Assembly: GCF_000389965.1 (NCBI RefSeq)
Contig: NC_021191.1
Location: 8,805,501 to 8,869,500, forward strand
DNA: 64,000 nucleotides
Source: Actinoplanes sp. N902-109
Lineage (GTDB): Bacteria > Actinomycetota > Actinomycetes > Mycobacteriales > Micromonosporaceae
Reading direction: 5' to 3'
The notes below the pieces were generated by a model. The model had not been told where the DNA came from and ran no database searches. It saw nothing but the letters and a program-made list of their open reading frames with translations. The position numbers and the translations under genes are program-made. Positions within the stretch are counted from its first letter, which is position 1. Every line of letters starts with the position of its first letter. Below, in pieces: positions 47,194 through 55,619 of this stretch.

Positions 47194-47955
47194 TCAGCCG
47201 ACATTCCGCTCATAAACCATGCGCAACCCGATCAGAGTGATCATCGGCTCGTACGCCGTGATGGACTGGCAGGCATCCTTGACCAGGCCCGCAAGCCCAC
47301 CGGTGGCGATCACCGAACGGACCGGGCCCAGTTCTTCGATCATCAGCTCGACGATCCGGTCGACCTGGCCGGCCACCCCGAAATAGAGGCCGGATTGCAG
47401 GCACTCGACGGTGTTCTTGCCGATCACCGAACGGGGCCGGGCGGGCTCGACCTTGCGCAACTGCGCGGCCCGGGCGGCCAACGCGTCGAAGGAGATCTCG
47501 ATGCCCGGCGCGAACGCACCGCCGAGAAACTCGCCGCGCGCACTGATGACGTCGAAATTCGTGGTGGTGCCGAAGTCCACCACGATCGACGGGCCGCCGT
47601 AGAGGGCATGCGCGGCAAGCGTGTTGACGACCCGGTCCGCGCCGACCTCCTTCGGATTGTCGATGGCCAGCTGCACGCCGGTCTTCACGCCGGGCTCGAC
47701 GATGACGTTCGGCAGATCCCGGTAATAGCGGCCGAGCATCGTGCGCAACGTGCGCAGCGCGGCCGGCACGGTGGAACACGCCGCCACTCCGGTGATCTCG
47801 ACCGCGTCACCGGCCAGGAGTCCCCGCAGAATGAGACCGAGCTCGTCGGCGGTGGACCGGGCATCCGTCTTGATACGCCAGTTGTGAACCAGTTTGTCGC
47901 CGTCGAACGTGGCGAGAACCGTGTTGGTATTGCCGATGTCGATGCACAAAAGCAC
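47194..47955 (-). CDS. coaX: Type III pantothenate kinase
   Basis: CoaX (253 aa) phosphorylates pantothenate, the first committed step of coenzyme A synthesis. It has the ASKHA phosphate motif MLLCIDIGNTNTVLATFDG, NPKEVGADRVVNTLAAHALYGGPSIVVDFGTTTNFDVIS and GGAFAPGIEISFDAL. It starts with GTG ten bases after nadC and is last in the nad operon. Confidence 0.95.
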   Translation of the reverse strand: MLLCIDIGNTNTVLATFDGDKLVHNWRIKTDARSTADELGLILRGLLAGDAVEITGVAACSTVPAALRTLRTMLGRYYRDLPNVIVEPGVKTGVQLAIDNPKEVGADRVVNTLAAHALYGGPSIVVDFGTTTNFDVISARGEFLGGAFAPGIEISFDALAARAAQLRKVEPARPRSVIGKNTVECLQSGLYFGVAGQVDRIVELMIEELGPVRSVIATGGLAGLVKDACQSITAYEPMITLIGLRMVYERNVG

Positions 47956-47965
47956 GATCAGAACC

Positions 47966-48829
47966 TTATCCGTCGGCCCCGACGCGAAGATCCATCGCGA
48001 TGTCGAGGATGGGGGACGAGTGCGTCAGCCCCCCGACCGACAGATAGTCGACGCCCGTCGCGGCGTACGCGCTCACGGTTTCGAGGGTGAGGTTGCCGGT
48101 CGCCTCGAGCTCGGCCCGGTCGCCGACCGCTGCGACGACCTGCCGCAGCAGCTCCGGTGACATGTTGTCGCAGAGCAGGAAATCCGCGCCTGCGGCCACC
48201 GCCTCCTCGGCCTCGGCCACGGTGGTCACCTCGACCTGCACCGCGACGTCCGGGAAGGTGTCGCGGACCAGCCGGTACGCCGCGGTGATGCTGCCGGCGG
48301 CCAGCTTGTGGTTGTCCTTGATCATGGCGACGTCGTACAGGCCCATGCGCTTGTTGGTGCCACCGCCGACGCGGACCGCGTACTTCTCCAGCACCCGGAG
48401 GCCGGGGGTGGTCTTGCGGGTGTCGAGCACGGTTGCCTTCGTACCGGAGAGCTCGTCGGCCCATTTGCGGGTGTGGGTGGCGACGCCGGACATGCGGCAG
48501 AGCAGGTTGAGGGCCGTCCGCTCGGCGGTCAACAGGGCCCGGGTCGGCCCGCTGACCACGGCCAGCACGTCGCCGCGGACCACCCGGGTGCCCTCGTCGA
48601 CCCGCTGGTCGAAGGTGGCGGTGCCGCCGGAGGTGACCGCGAAGACCTGGGCCGCGACCGGGAGCCCGGCCACCACGCCGGGGGCCCGGGCCACGAGCTC
48701 GGCGGTGTCGACCTGGCCGGCCGGGATGGTGGCCTCGCTGGTCACGTCGCGCGGCGGATCACCGAGATCCTCGGCCAGCGCGGTGTAGACCACCCGCTCG
48801 ACCTGGGCCAGATCCAATCCCTCGGTCAT
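47966..48829 (-). CDS. nadC: Quinolinate phosphoribosyltransferase (carboxylating)
   Basis: NadC (287 aa) converts quinolinate and PRPP to nicotinate mononucleotide in de novo NAD synthesis. It shows EDLGDPPRDVTSEATIP, ERTALNLLCRMSGVATHTRKW, LDTRKTTPGLRVLEKYAVRVGGGTNKRMGLYDVAMIKDNH and the late VDYLSVGGLTHSSP. Its ATG overlaps the stop of the tiny ORF upstream (ATGA), so its translation depends on that ORF. ATG 48829 is the family start. Confidence 0.95.
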   Translation of the reverse strand: MTEGLDLAQVERVVYTALAEDLGDPPRDVTSEATIPAGQVDTAELVARAPGVVAGLPVAAQVFAVTSGGTATFDQRVDEGTRVVRGDVLAVVSGPTRALLTAERTALNLLCRMSGVATHTRKWADELSGTKATVLDTRKTTPGLRVLEKYAVRVGGGTNKRMGLYDVAMIKDNHKLAAGSITAAYRLVRDTFPDVAVQVEVTTVAEAEEAVAAGADFLLCDNMSPELLRQVVAAVGDRAELEATGNLTLETVSAYAATGVDYLSVGGLTHSSPILDIAMDLRVGADG

Positions 48830-48918
48830 CGCTGTCCCTCTCTCGGCATGCCCTCGTGGCCCTCGCCCACAAGGCCGCCCGAACGTACGGCAGAGTGCCG
48901 CTCGGTGCAGTCGGTCAT
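48826..48918 (-). CDS. 30-codon coupled small ORF, copy 2 (MIRU-like)
   Basis: This ORF starts with ATG at 48918, overlapping the stop of copy 1, and ends at 48826 with its TGA overlapping the nadC ATG. The first 25 codons (MTDCTERHSAVRSG...) are identical to copy 1; only the last five differ (REGQR), where a GAGAGGGA ribosome site for nadC is formed. The peptide has no recognised domain. Its main role may be to carry ribosomes from nadB to nadC. Confidence 0.7.
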   Translation of the reverse strand: MTDCTERHSAVRSGGLVGEGHEGMPREGQR

Positions 48919-49007
48919 GCTGCACCCTCCCACGGCATGCCCTCGTGGCCCTCGCCCACAAGGCCGCCCGAACGTACGGCAGAGTGCCGCTCGGTGCAGT
49001 CGGTCAT
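48830..49007 (-). repeat. 89-bp tandem repeat between nadB and nadC
   Basis: Two units (48919-49007 and 48830-48918) are identical over the first 75 bases on the minus strand and diverge at the end. Each unit begins with an ATG overlapping the preceding stop. This matches the design of mycobacterial interspersed repetitive units, which sit inside operons and carry small overlapping ORFs. Confidence 0.85.
48915..49007 (-). CDS. 30-codon coupled small ORF, copy 1 (MIRU-like)
   Basis: This ORF starts with ATG at 49007 overlapping the nadB stop (ATGA) and ends at 48915 overlapping the ATG of copy 2. It encodes MTDCTERHSAVRSG... and ends WEGAA. It is too short for routine gene callers. The reading frame differs from copy 2 because the repeat length (89 bp) is not a multiple of three; only the overlapping start/stop design keeps the chain going. 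Confidence 0.7.
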   Translation of the reverse strand: MTDCTERHSAVRSGGLVGEGHEGMPWEGAA

Positions 49008-50650
49008 GCCATCTCCTCGAATTGCTGGGTGAGGCGGCCGTGCTCGTCGATCGAGTCGAGGAGGTGGCCGCGCCATTCGTCGGCGGCGTTGGGGTGGTCC
49101 TCGCGCCAGTGGCAGCCTCGGGTCTCGCGGCGTTCCGTGGCCGAGGCGACCAGCGCGGCGGCGACCGTGAGCAGGTTGGTCGCCTCCCAGGCGGCGTTGC
49201 GCGGGGTGCCGCGCTGCTCACCCAGGCGGGTCAGCTCCTTGGCGGTGCCGGCGAGCGAGTCCGCGGAGCGCAGCACGCCGGCGCCCCGGGTCATCGCGCG
49301 CTGCAGCTCACCACGGACCGCCGGGGGCACCACCCAGCCCGGGGCACCGCCCACCGGCACCGGGTCGGCCTGGGCGGGCAGGTCACGGGCGATGTCGTCG
49401 GCGATGCGGCGGGCGAACACCAGGCCTTCCAGCAGGGAGTTGCTGGCCAGCCGGTTGGCCCCGTGCACGCCGGTGCAGGCCACCTCGCCGCAGGCGTACA
49501 GACCGGGAATGGACGTACGGCCGTGCAGGTCGGTGCGCACGCCGCCGGAGGCGTAATGAGCAGCCGGGGCCACCGGGATCAGGTCTGTCGCCGGGTCGAC
49601 GCCCGCCGACCGGGTGGAGGCCAGAATGGTCGGGAAACGCTGCTCGAGGAACTCGCGGCCGAGGTGACGGGCGTCGAGATAGACGTGATCGGCGCCGGTG
49701 GCCTGGAGCACCCGGTGGATGCCCTTGGCCACCACGTCGCGGGGGGCGAGCTCGGCAAGCTCGTGCTGGCCCACCATGAACCGGGTGCCGGACTCGTCGA
49801 CCAGGTGGGCACCCTCGCCGCGCAGCGCCTCGGAGATGAGCGGCCGTTGCACCGACGTGACGGTCGCCGTCACGAACGAGGTCGGGTGGAACTGGACGAA
49901 CTCCACATCGGTGACCACTGCCCCGGCGCGCAGCGCGAGCGCGACACCGTCGCCGGTGGAGACCGACGGGTTGGTGGTGGACGCGAAGACCTGACCCATC
50001 CCACCGGTGGCCAGCACGACCGCCCGGGCCAGGATCGCCCCGACGCCGTCCTCGCTGCCCTCGCCCAGCACGTGCAGGGTGAGACCGCAGGCCCGCCCGT
50101 CCGCCCCGCGCAACAGGTCCAGCACGAGGGCGTGCTCGACGAGCCGGATCCACGGGTCGCGGCGCACTGCCGCGTGCAACGCGCGCTGCACCTCGGCCCC
50201 GGTCGCGTCGCCACCGGCGTGCACGATGCGGTCGGCGCGGTGGCCGCCCTCGCGGGTCAGCATGAGCGAGCCGTCGGCGTTGCGGTCGAACTCCGCCCCG
50301 ATGCGCATCAGCTCCCGGATCCGGGCCGGGCCCTCCTCGACCAGCACCCGCACCGCGGCCGGGTCGCAGAGGCCGACCCCGGCGATCTCGGTGTCGAAGG
50401 CGTGCGCCTCCGGGGTGTCCAGCGGATCCAGCACCGCCGCGATGCCGCCCTGGGCCCAGCGGGTCGACCCGTCGTCGATGTTGACCTTGGTGACCACGGT
50501 GACGTGCAGGCCCTGCTCCCGCAGGTGCAGCGCGGCGGTCAGACCGGCCACGCCGGAGCCGACCACCAGTACGTCGGTGGTCTCGGTCCAGCCGGGCTCG
50601 GCAGCGGCCAGGCGTCGGGGAAGCGCCGGTAGGTCGGCGAGATACGACAT
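49004..50650 (-). CDS. nadB: L-aspartate oxidase
   Basis: NadB (548 aa) is the flavoenzyme that oxidises L-aspartate to iminoaspartate, the first step of NAD synthesis. It shows the FAD-binding VLVVGSGVAGLTAALHLREQG, GSTRWAQGGIAAVLDPLD, REGGHRADRIVHAGGDATG, VLATGGMGQVF, VEFVQFHPTS and the C-terminal helical domain. ATG 50650 is the family start. No nadA is in the window; it may lie elsewhere. Confidence 0.94.
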   Translation of the reverse strand: MSYLADLPALPRRLAAAEPGWTETTDVLVVGSGVAGLTAALHLREQGLHVTVVTKVNIDDGSTRWAQGGIAAVLDPLDTPEAHAFDTEIAGVGLCDPAAVRVLVEEGPARIRELMRIGAEFDRNADGSLMLTREGGHRADRIVHAGGDATGAEVQRALHAAVRRDPWIRLVEHALVLDLLRGADGRACGLTLHVLGEGSEDGVGAILARAVVLATGGMGQVFASTTNPSVSTGDGVALALRAGAVVTDVEFVQFHPTSFVTATVTSVQRPLISEALRGEGAHLVDESGTRFMVGQHELAELAPRDVVAKGIHRVLQATGADHVYLDARHLGREFLEQRFPTILASTRSAGVDPATDLIPVAPAAHYASGGVRTDLHGRTSIPGLYACGEVACTGVHGANRLASNSLLEGLVFARRIADDIARDLPAQADPVPVGGAPGWVVPPAVRGELQRAMTRGAGVLRSADSLAGTAKELTRLGEQRGTPRNAAWEATNLLTVAAALVASATERRETRGCHWREDHPNAADEWRGHLLDSIDEHGRLTQQFEEMA

Positions 50651-50712
50651 CTGATCAGTCAACCGCGCCGGTCCTGGTTTTTCATCGCCGGGGCGCCACA
50701 AAGTGCCAAGCG

Positions 50713-51774
50713 TTACTGGTACTGAACGGGGAGGGCCTGCTCGCCCTTGCCCTTGAGCGACGAGGTGAGGGGCGCGGTGTCGACCCACAGGTAGCATCGC
50801 ACGCCCCGATCACCCATCTCCCAGACGTCGTCGCCGCCCGGCAGGGACACCACGCCGGCGCGGTACTGCAGGTCGGAATCGTCGGGCACATCGACGTACG
50901 CCGCGATCAGGGCACGGCATCCGGCGTGGAACTCGTCCCACTCCTTGCCGCTGTCCGGATAGCCGGCATCCGCAGGCGCTTCCCACACCCCGACGAATTC
51001 GGCATTGTGCTCGGCGGCGCACGGCGTGGCGGGCATCGTACTGATCTTGCCCGCCTTGTCGAGCTGCACCCCGTAACAGCCGAGCAGCAGCGGCGACCCG
51101 GTTTCCCGCAGCGCGCCACGCAAACTGCCGACCCGCTGCACCAGGCCCGCGTCGTCCTCGACCGAGCTGCTGACCAGCACCTCACAGCGATACCACCGGG
51201 CGCCACCGGCCCAGGCGGCCTCGGTCGGCTGGGTCACCCCGATCCACAACCGGGCCGTCCGCCAAGGGGCGCCGACATAGGCTGTGGTCTTTGCATCGCA
51301 GTTCTCGTACGCCTGCCGTTGCGCCGCAGAATCGTTTGCGGGCGGCGCGTCAGCCTCGGCGGCCGGCCCCGGATAGTCACCGACATAGACGGTTTCGGTG
51401 CGATGCTTCAGGGCACAATCGACTTCCTCGTACGAGGACCGCGACCCGGCCGTGGAGAAATTCGCCAGATGGCAGGTGCCCGCCACCGGGGTGAACCCCG
51501 CGGGCACACCGATCGCCGCCCAGCCGTTGGTGAGGTCGCCGTCCACGCCGGGCGGGTTGCCGCACCCGGCGGTTGCCAGCACCAGGCTGAGCACGGCCGC
51601 ACCAACCCCTCGCAGCCGCCGGCCGGAGCGGGCGCGCATCGCTGCGTCCACGCCGGCTTCGCTGGGCGGCGTTGTAGCCGCGCCACCCTGTCCCGCGCGG
51701 CCACCATGTCCTGCGCGGTCACTCTGGCCCGCAGCGACATGTGCCCCGGTCGGCTCGATGACGCCGTCCGCCAT
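50713..51774 (-). CDS. Septum-formation-domain-like lipoprotein or membrane protein
   Basis: The 353-residue protein has a membrane segment ending in a lipobox-like LATAGC (about 59-71) and a Cys-rich extracytoplasmic region. Spaced motifs TCHLANF, EEVDCALKHRTETVYVGDY and PCAAEHNAEFVGVWE match the actinobacterial septum_form repeat. ATG 51774 has a GGAGG ribosome site five bases upstream but gives a 45-residue N-terminal extension. ATG 51639 gives a classic lipoprotein signal with a weak ribosome site. Both are possible. Confidence 0.7.
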   Translation of the reverse strand: MADGVIEPTGAHVAAGQSDRAGHGGRAGQGGAATTPPSEAGVDAAMRARSGRRLRGVGAAVLSLVLATAGCGNPPGVDGDLTNGWAAIGVPAGFTPVAGTCHLANFSTAGSRSSYEEVDCALKHRTETVYVGDYPGPAAEADAPPANDSAAQRQAYENCDAKTTAYVGAPWRTARLWIGVTQPTEAAWAGGARWYRCEVLVSSSVEDDAGLVQRVGSLRGALRETGSPLLLGCYGVQLDKAGKISTMPATPCAAEHNAEFVGVWEAPADAGYPDSGKEWDEFHAGCRALIAAYVDVPDDSDLQYRAGVVSLPGGDDVWEMGDRGVRCYLWVDTAPLTSSLKGKGEQALPVQYQ

Positions 51775-51849
51775 GCCCGCCTCCGCAGCGTCGCCGTGTC
51801 CGTTTCGCCCATTATAGGAGGTGTGCGATCGCTGTCAGGTGAGGTTGAA

Positions 51850-51921
51850 GTGGTCCACGCCCAGCAAGTGGTCCACGCCCAGCAAGTGGTCCACGCTCAG
51901 CAAGTGGTTCGCCCTCAGTAA
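51850..51921. repeat. 18-bp tandem repeat (4 units)
   Basis: Units of 18 bp (core gtggtccacgcccagcaa) at 51850, 51868, 51886 and 51904. The last is degenerate. They lie in the 640-bp region without a gene between the septum-like protein and panD. Confidence 0.85.
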
Positions 51922-51990
51922 CCAGCGAGGGCGGCCAGTAACTAACTAGTTGGTCAGAAGGGCCGGGACGCTGGGCGGCGGCCGGAGGGG

Positions 51991-52107
51991 TCGCGGGCGC
52001 AGAAGGCGCGGGCGCAGAAGGCGCGGGCGCAGAAGGCGCGGGCGCAGAAGGCGCGGGCGCAGAAGGCGCGGGCGCAGAAGGCGCGGGCGCAGAAGGCGCG
52101 GGCCGAC
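51991..52107. repeat. 15-bp tandem repeat (7 units and a partial)
   Basis: Seven 15-bp units (gcgcgggcgcagaag) run from 51991 with one base change in the first, then a partial unit. Because the unit is a multiple of three without stop codons, all frames are open, creating long false ORFs on both strands. Confidence 0.9.
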
Positions 52108-52145
52108 GATCCCACGCCGGGACCACGACTCGGCAAGCGGGCCAC

Positions 52146-52305
52146 ACGCCCCGACGCCGAACCGGCAAGCGCACCACACACCGCAACGCCGAACCGGCAA
52201 GCGGACCACACGCCGCAACGCCGAGCCGACAAGCTCACCACACGCCGCAACGCCAAATCGACAAGCTCCCCACATGCCGCGACGCCGGGCCGACAAGCGC
52301 GTCAT
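52146..52305. repeat. 32-bp degenerate tandem repeat (5 units)
   Basis: Five 32-bp units start at 52146, 52178, 52210, 52242 and 52274, diverging towards the panD side; a partial unit precedes them. No promoter or hairpin is obvious. No gene is supported between 51775 and 52414. Confidence 0.8.
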
Positions 52306-52414
52306 ACGCTCAGCACCCGGGCCGACACGCGCCCCGATTCCAGGCAAGCAAGGGCAGCGCAGCCGCAAAGCGCGACCCCAGGGGCGCCGTAAGCGGGCCG
52401 CGATGCCGGGTGGG

Positions 52415-52843
52415 TCAGGGCACCGGGACGGTGAGGTCGCCGCGGAGGAGGTTGTCGGGCATGCCGGGGACTGCCGCCGCCGGGTCGGTGCCGAGTTCGA
52501 TGATGGCGTTGGCGGCGTCCACGTGGACCACGCGGGGGCGGTAGGTGCGGGCCTCGGCGTCGGTCATCTGGCCGTAGGAGATGAGGATGACCAGGTCGCC
52601 GGGGTGGATGAGGTGGGCGGCGGCGCCGTTGATGCCGATCACGCCGGTGCCGCGACGGCCGGCGATGACGTAGGTCTCCAGGCGGGCGCCGTTGGTGACG
52701 TCGACGATGGCGACCTGTTCGCCGGGGAGCAGGTCCGCCGCGTCCATCAGGTCCTCGTCGACCGTGACCGAGCCGACGTAGTGCAGGTCAGCCTGGGTGA
52801 CGGTGGCACGGTGGATCTTGGACTTGAGCATGGTGCGGATCAT
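52415..52843 (-). CDS. panD: Aspartate 1-decarboxylase
   Basis: PanD (142 aa) makes beta-alanine for pantothenate. It is a pyruvoyl enzyme that self-cleaves at Gly24-Ser25 (HYVGSVTVDEDLMDAA), with KSKIHRATVTQADL and GINGAAAHLIHPGDLVIL conserved. Its ATG overlaps the panC stop (ATGA). Confidence 0.96.
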   Translation of the reverse strand: MIRTMLKSKIHRATVTQADLHYVGSVTVDEDLMDAADLLPGEQVAIVDVTNGARLETYVIAGRRGTGVIGINGAAAHLIHPGDLVILISYGQMTDAEARTYRPRVVHVDAANAIIELGTDPAAAVPGMPDNLLRGDLTVPVP

Positions 52844-53673
52844 GCGGGCGCTCCGAGGTGCAGGGGGACGTTGTCGATCAGGCGGGTGGTGCCGACCTTG
52901 GCCGCGACGAGCAGCCGGGCCGGGCCGGCGGTGGGGGCGGGGCCGAGCAGCGGGTCGGTCAGCGCCAGATAGTCCACGTGGACGCCGGTTTCGTCCTCCA
53001 GGATCTTGCCGGCGGCTTCGAGGACCCGGGCCGGTTCGTTCTGCAGCGCACCTTCGCGCAGCGCCTGCGACAGTGCCAGGGCCGCCTGCCGCTGCTCAGC
53101 CGTCAGATAGCGGTTGCGGCTGGAGAGCGCGAGGCCGTCGGGTTCGCGTACGGTCGGGACGCCCACGATCTCGACGCCGATCTCGAGGTCCTGGACCATC
53201 CGCTTGATCAGGGCCAGCTGCTGGTAGTCCTTCTCGCCGAAGAAGGCCAGCTCGGCCCGGGTGAGCAGGAGCAGCTTGGCGACCACGGTGAGCATGCCGG
53301 CGAAATGGCCGGGGCGGCTCGCGCCTTCGAGGATCTCGCCCGTCGGACCGGCGTTGAGCGTCACCGACGGCGTGCCACCGGGGTACATCTCGGCGCGGTC
53401 CGGCGCGAACACCAGGTCGACCTGCTCGGCCGTGCACGCCTCGACATCGGCCTCGAGAGTGCGGGGATAGCGGTCGTAGTCCTCGTTCGGGCCGAACTGC
53501 AGCGGGTTCACGAACACCGTGACGATCACGTAGTCGGCGCGCTTGCGGGCCTCGCGCATGAGCTGCCGGTGCCCCTCGTGCAGCGCGCCCATGGTCATCA
53601 CCACGGCTGTCCGGCCCGGCGCGGCGGCGCGGGCGGCGGCAAGGTCGGCGCGGGTGTGCACCAGCTCGGTCAT
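52840..53673 (-). CDS. panC: Pantothenate synthetase
   Basis: PanC (277 aa) joins pantoate and beta-alanine using ATP. It shows MTMGALHEGHRQLMREAR, VFVNPLQFGPNEDYDRYPRTLEAD, FFGEKDYQQLALIKRMVQDL and GLALSSRNRYLT. ATG 53673 overlaps the stop of the upstream DUF2520 gene. Confidence 0.96.
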   Translation of the reverse strand: MTELVHTRADLAAARAAAPGRTAVVMTMGALHEGHRQLMREARKRADYVIVTVFVNPLQFGPNEDYDRYPRTLEADVEACTAEQVDLVFAPDRAEMYPGGTPSVTLNAGPTGEILEGASRPGHFAGMLTVVAKLLLLTRAELAFFGEKDYQQLALIKRMVQDLEIGVEIVGVPTVREPDGLALSSRNRYLTAEQRQAALALSQALREGALQNEPARVLEAAGKILEDETGVHVDYLALTDPLLGPAPTAGPARLLVAAKVGTTRLIDNVPLHLGAPA

Positions 53674-54527
53674 GACGGGCTCCCAACGGTTGCGTGGGCG
53701 GTGGCCAGGACATCCAGCAGCAGCGCCGCGTCCTGCGGGCGCAGCCGCCCCGCCGCGATGGCCCGGTCGGCCGTGCGGCGGGCGAGGGCGAGGTAGGCGG
53801 GCGCCGATTCCGGCGAGAGCCGTTCCAGATGCTTGCGTACGGTCCCCGCGTCGCCCCGGGACACCGGCCCGGTCAGCGCCGCATCGCCCAGCGCCAGCGC
53901 GTTGTCGAGCGCGGCGTGCAGCAGCGGCGAGAGCACCACCGCGGGCTGCTCGACCCCGGCCGCGCGGAGCAGGTCGGCGGCCTCGTTGACCAGCGTGACC
54001 AGGTGGTTGGACCCGTGCGCGAGGGCCGCGTGGTAGGTGGGCCGGGCGTCCTCGGCGATCCACTCCGGGACACCGCCGAGATCGGTGACCAGGCGGGCGG
54101 CGAAGGCCCGGTCGCGCGCGGTGACGCCCCATGCGATGCCGGGCAGCCGGGCCAGGTCGCCGGCCGCCCCGGTGAACGTCATCGCGGGGTGCAGCGCGAG
54201 ACCGTTGACGTCGCCGAGGACGGCCGGCCCATGCGCTCCGGAGGTGTGCGCCACGACCGTACGAGAAGAAATGGGCAGTCCCGCCGCCACGCCACGCAGG
54301 GCGTCGTCGGGGACCGCGAGCAGGAGCAGGTCGGTGGCGGCCCGGGCGACCTCGTCGGCCGGCCGGATCGCGGCCCGGGGCAGCAGCCGGCGGGCGCGTT
54401 CCTGGGACGCCGCGGAGACGGCTGCGGTGGCCACGACGTCGTGCCCGGCGGCGGCGAGCGCGGCGCCGAGAACAGCACCCACCCGTCCCGCGCCGACCAC
54501 GCCAACCACCAGAGAGCGTGCGCGCAT
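53670..54527 (-). CDS. Rossmann-like/DUF2520 protein, candidate ketopantoate reductase
   Basis: The 285-residue protein has an NADP-binding Rossmann fold (VVGVVGAGRVGAVLGAALAAAGHDV) and the DUF2520 C-terminal helical domain (HGSNHLVTLVNEAADLLRAAGV, SRGDAGTVRKHLERL). It is translationally coupled to panC and panD (ATGA overlaps throughout). Pantothenate synthesis also needs ketopantoate reductase, and no panE is in this operon, so this protein is a good candidate. That role is inferred. Confidence 0.82.
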   Translation of the reverse strand: MRARSLVVGVVGAGRVGAVLGAALAAAGHDVVATAAVSAASQERARRLLPRAAIRPADEVARAATDLLLLAVPDDALRGVAAGLPISSRTVVAHTSGAHGPAVLGDVNGLALHPAMTFTGAAGDLARLPGIAWGVTARDRAFAARLVTDLGGVPEWIAEDARPTYHAALAHGSNHLVTLVNEAADLLRAAGVEQPAVVLSPLLHAALDNALALGDAALTGPVSRGDAGTVRKHLERLSPESAPAYLALARRTADRAIAAGRLRPQDAALLLDVLATAHATVGSPS

Positions 54528-54623
54528 ATCCAGATCCAGTCCTCGTGAAGGGGTACCGGTCGATCGCAAGTATGCGCCGGGTTAACACGCTCGTGACAAG
54601 ACCGTGTGAACAACTGCACCGCC

Positions 54624-54629
54624 TAGATT
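54624..54629 (+). promoter_or_regulatory. -10 box (TAGATT) of leaderless methyltransferase-nuoD operon
   Basis: TAGATT ends six bases before GTG 54636. The downstream GAGGGC could be read as a weak ribosome site, but its spacing is too short. Confidence 0.55.
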
Positions 54630-54635
54630 GAGGGC

Positions 54636-55616
54636 GTGCAGAAGGTCGGATGGCGGGTGGCGATGGACCGGGCGCTCTACGGGCCCGGGGGGTTCTTCAT
54701 GCGGGACTCGCCGGGCCCGAGCGACCACTTCCGCACCAGCGTGCACGCATCGCCGCTGTTCGCGGGCGCGTTGCTGGGACTGATCGACGCCGTCGACGCG
54801 GCTCTGGGCCGGCCGCGGGTCCTCCAGGTGGTGGATGTCGGCGCGGGTCGCGGCGAGCTGCTGACCGCGCTGCGTGCATTGACGGACGACGATGAGCGGT
54901 TGCACTTCACCGGCGTCGAGATGGCGCCGCGGCCGGCCGGGCTGGACCCGCGGATCGGCTGGCGGCGGGACATCCCCGAGTCGGTCACCGGCGTGCTGCT
55001 GGCCACCGAATGGCTCGACAACGTGCCGCTCGACGTCGCCGAGGTGGACCAGGCCGGCCGGATCCGGCGCGTGCTGGTCGACCCCGCCACCGGACAGGAG
55101 TCGCTGGGCCCCGACGTCGACGCCGCGGACCGGTTCTGGATCGCCCGGTGGTGGCCCCGGACCGGGCCCGGCGATCGGATCGAGCTCGGCTGGTCCCGCG
55201 ACAGCGCATGGGCCCAGGCGGTCTCTTCGGTACGCCGCGGAGCCGCGCTCGCCGTCGACTACGGGCACCTGCGGGACTCCCGGCCGGCCCTGGGGACGCT
55301 CACCGGTTTTCGGGGCGGGCGGCAGCTGGTGCCCGTACCGGACGGCAGTTGTGATGTGACCGCCCACGTGGCGCTGGACTCGGCTGCGGCGGCGGCCGGG
55401 GTGCCGTACCGGATCATCAGTCAGCGCGAGGCGCTGCGGGCGCTGGGGGTCGACGGCGGCCGGCCACCGCTGGAGCTGGCCCGCACCGACCCGGCGGCCT
55501 ATCTGCGTGCGCTGGGCACGGCGGGCGCGGCAGCCGAGCTGATCGACCCGGACGGCCTCGGCGGGCACCGGTGGTTGCTGCACGAAGCCGGGATCGAGCT
55601 TCGTGGGACGATCTGA
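54636..55616 (+). CDS. MidA/NDUFAF7-family SAM-dependent methyltransferase (DUF185)
   Basis: This 326-residue relative of human NDUFAF7/MidA shows LYGPGGFFMRDSPGPSDHFRTSVHASPLFA, the SAM-binding VVDVGAGRGELLTAL and the family motif ATEWLDNVPLDVAEVD. NDUFAF7 dimethylates a conserved Arg of the complex I subunit NDUFS2. Here the gene sits three bases upstream of a NuoD (NDUFS2) paralogue, which strongly suggests the same enzyme-substrate pair. It is about 50 residues shorter than typical members. Confidence 0.85.
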   Translation: MQKVGWRVAMDRALYGPGGFFMRDSPGPSDHFRTSVHASPLFAGALLGLIDAVDAALGRPRVLQVVDVGAGRGELLTALRALTDDDERLHFTGVEMAPRPAGLDPRIGWRRDIPESVTGVLLATEWLDNVPLDVAEVDQAGRIRRVLVDPATGQESLGPDVDAADRFWIARWWPRTGPGDRIELGWSRDSAWAQAVSSVRRGAALAVDYGHLRDSRPALGTLTGFRGGRQLVPVPDGSCDVTAHVALDSAAAAAGVPYRIISQREALRALGVDGGRPPLELARTDPAAYLRALGTAGAAAELIDPDGLGGHRWLLHEAGIELRGTI

Positions 55617-55619
55617 GGT

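Noticed and set aside
51850..52305. CRISPR array
   Set aside because: The repeats are directly abutting with no unique spacers, and there are no cas genes.
51950..52972. Arg-rich plus-strand ORF through the repeat tract into panD
   Set aside because: It is open only because of the 15-bp repeat and then runs antisense to panD.
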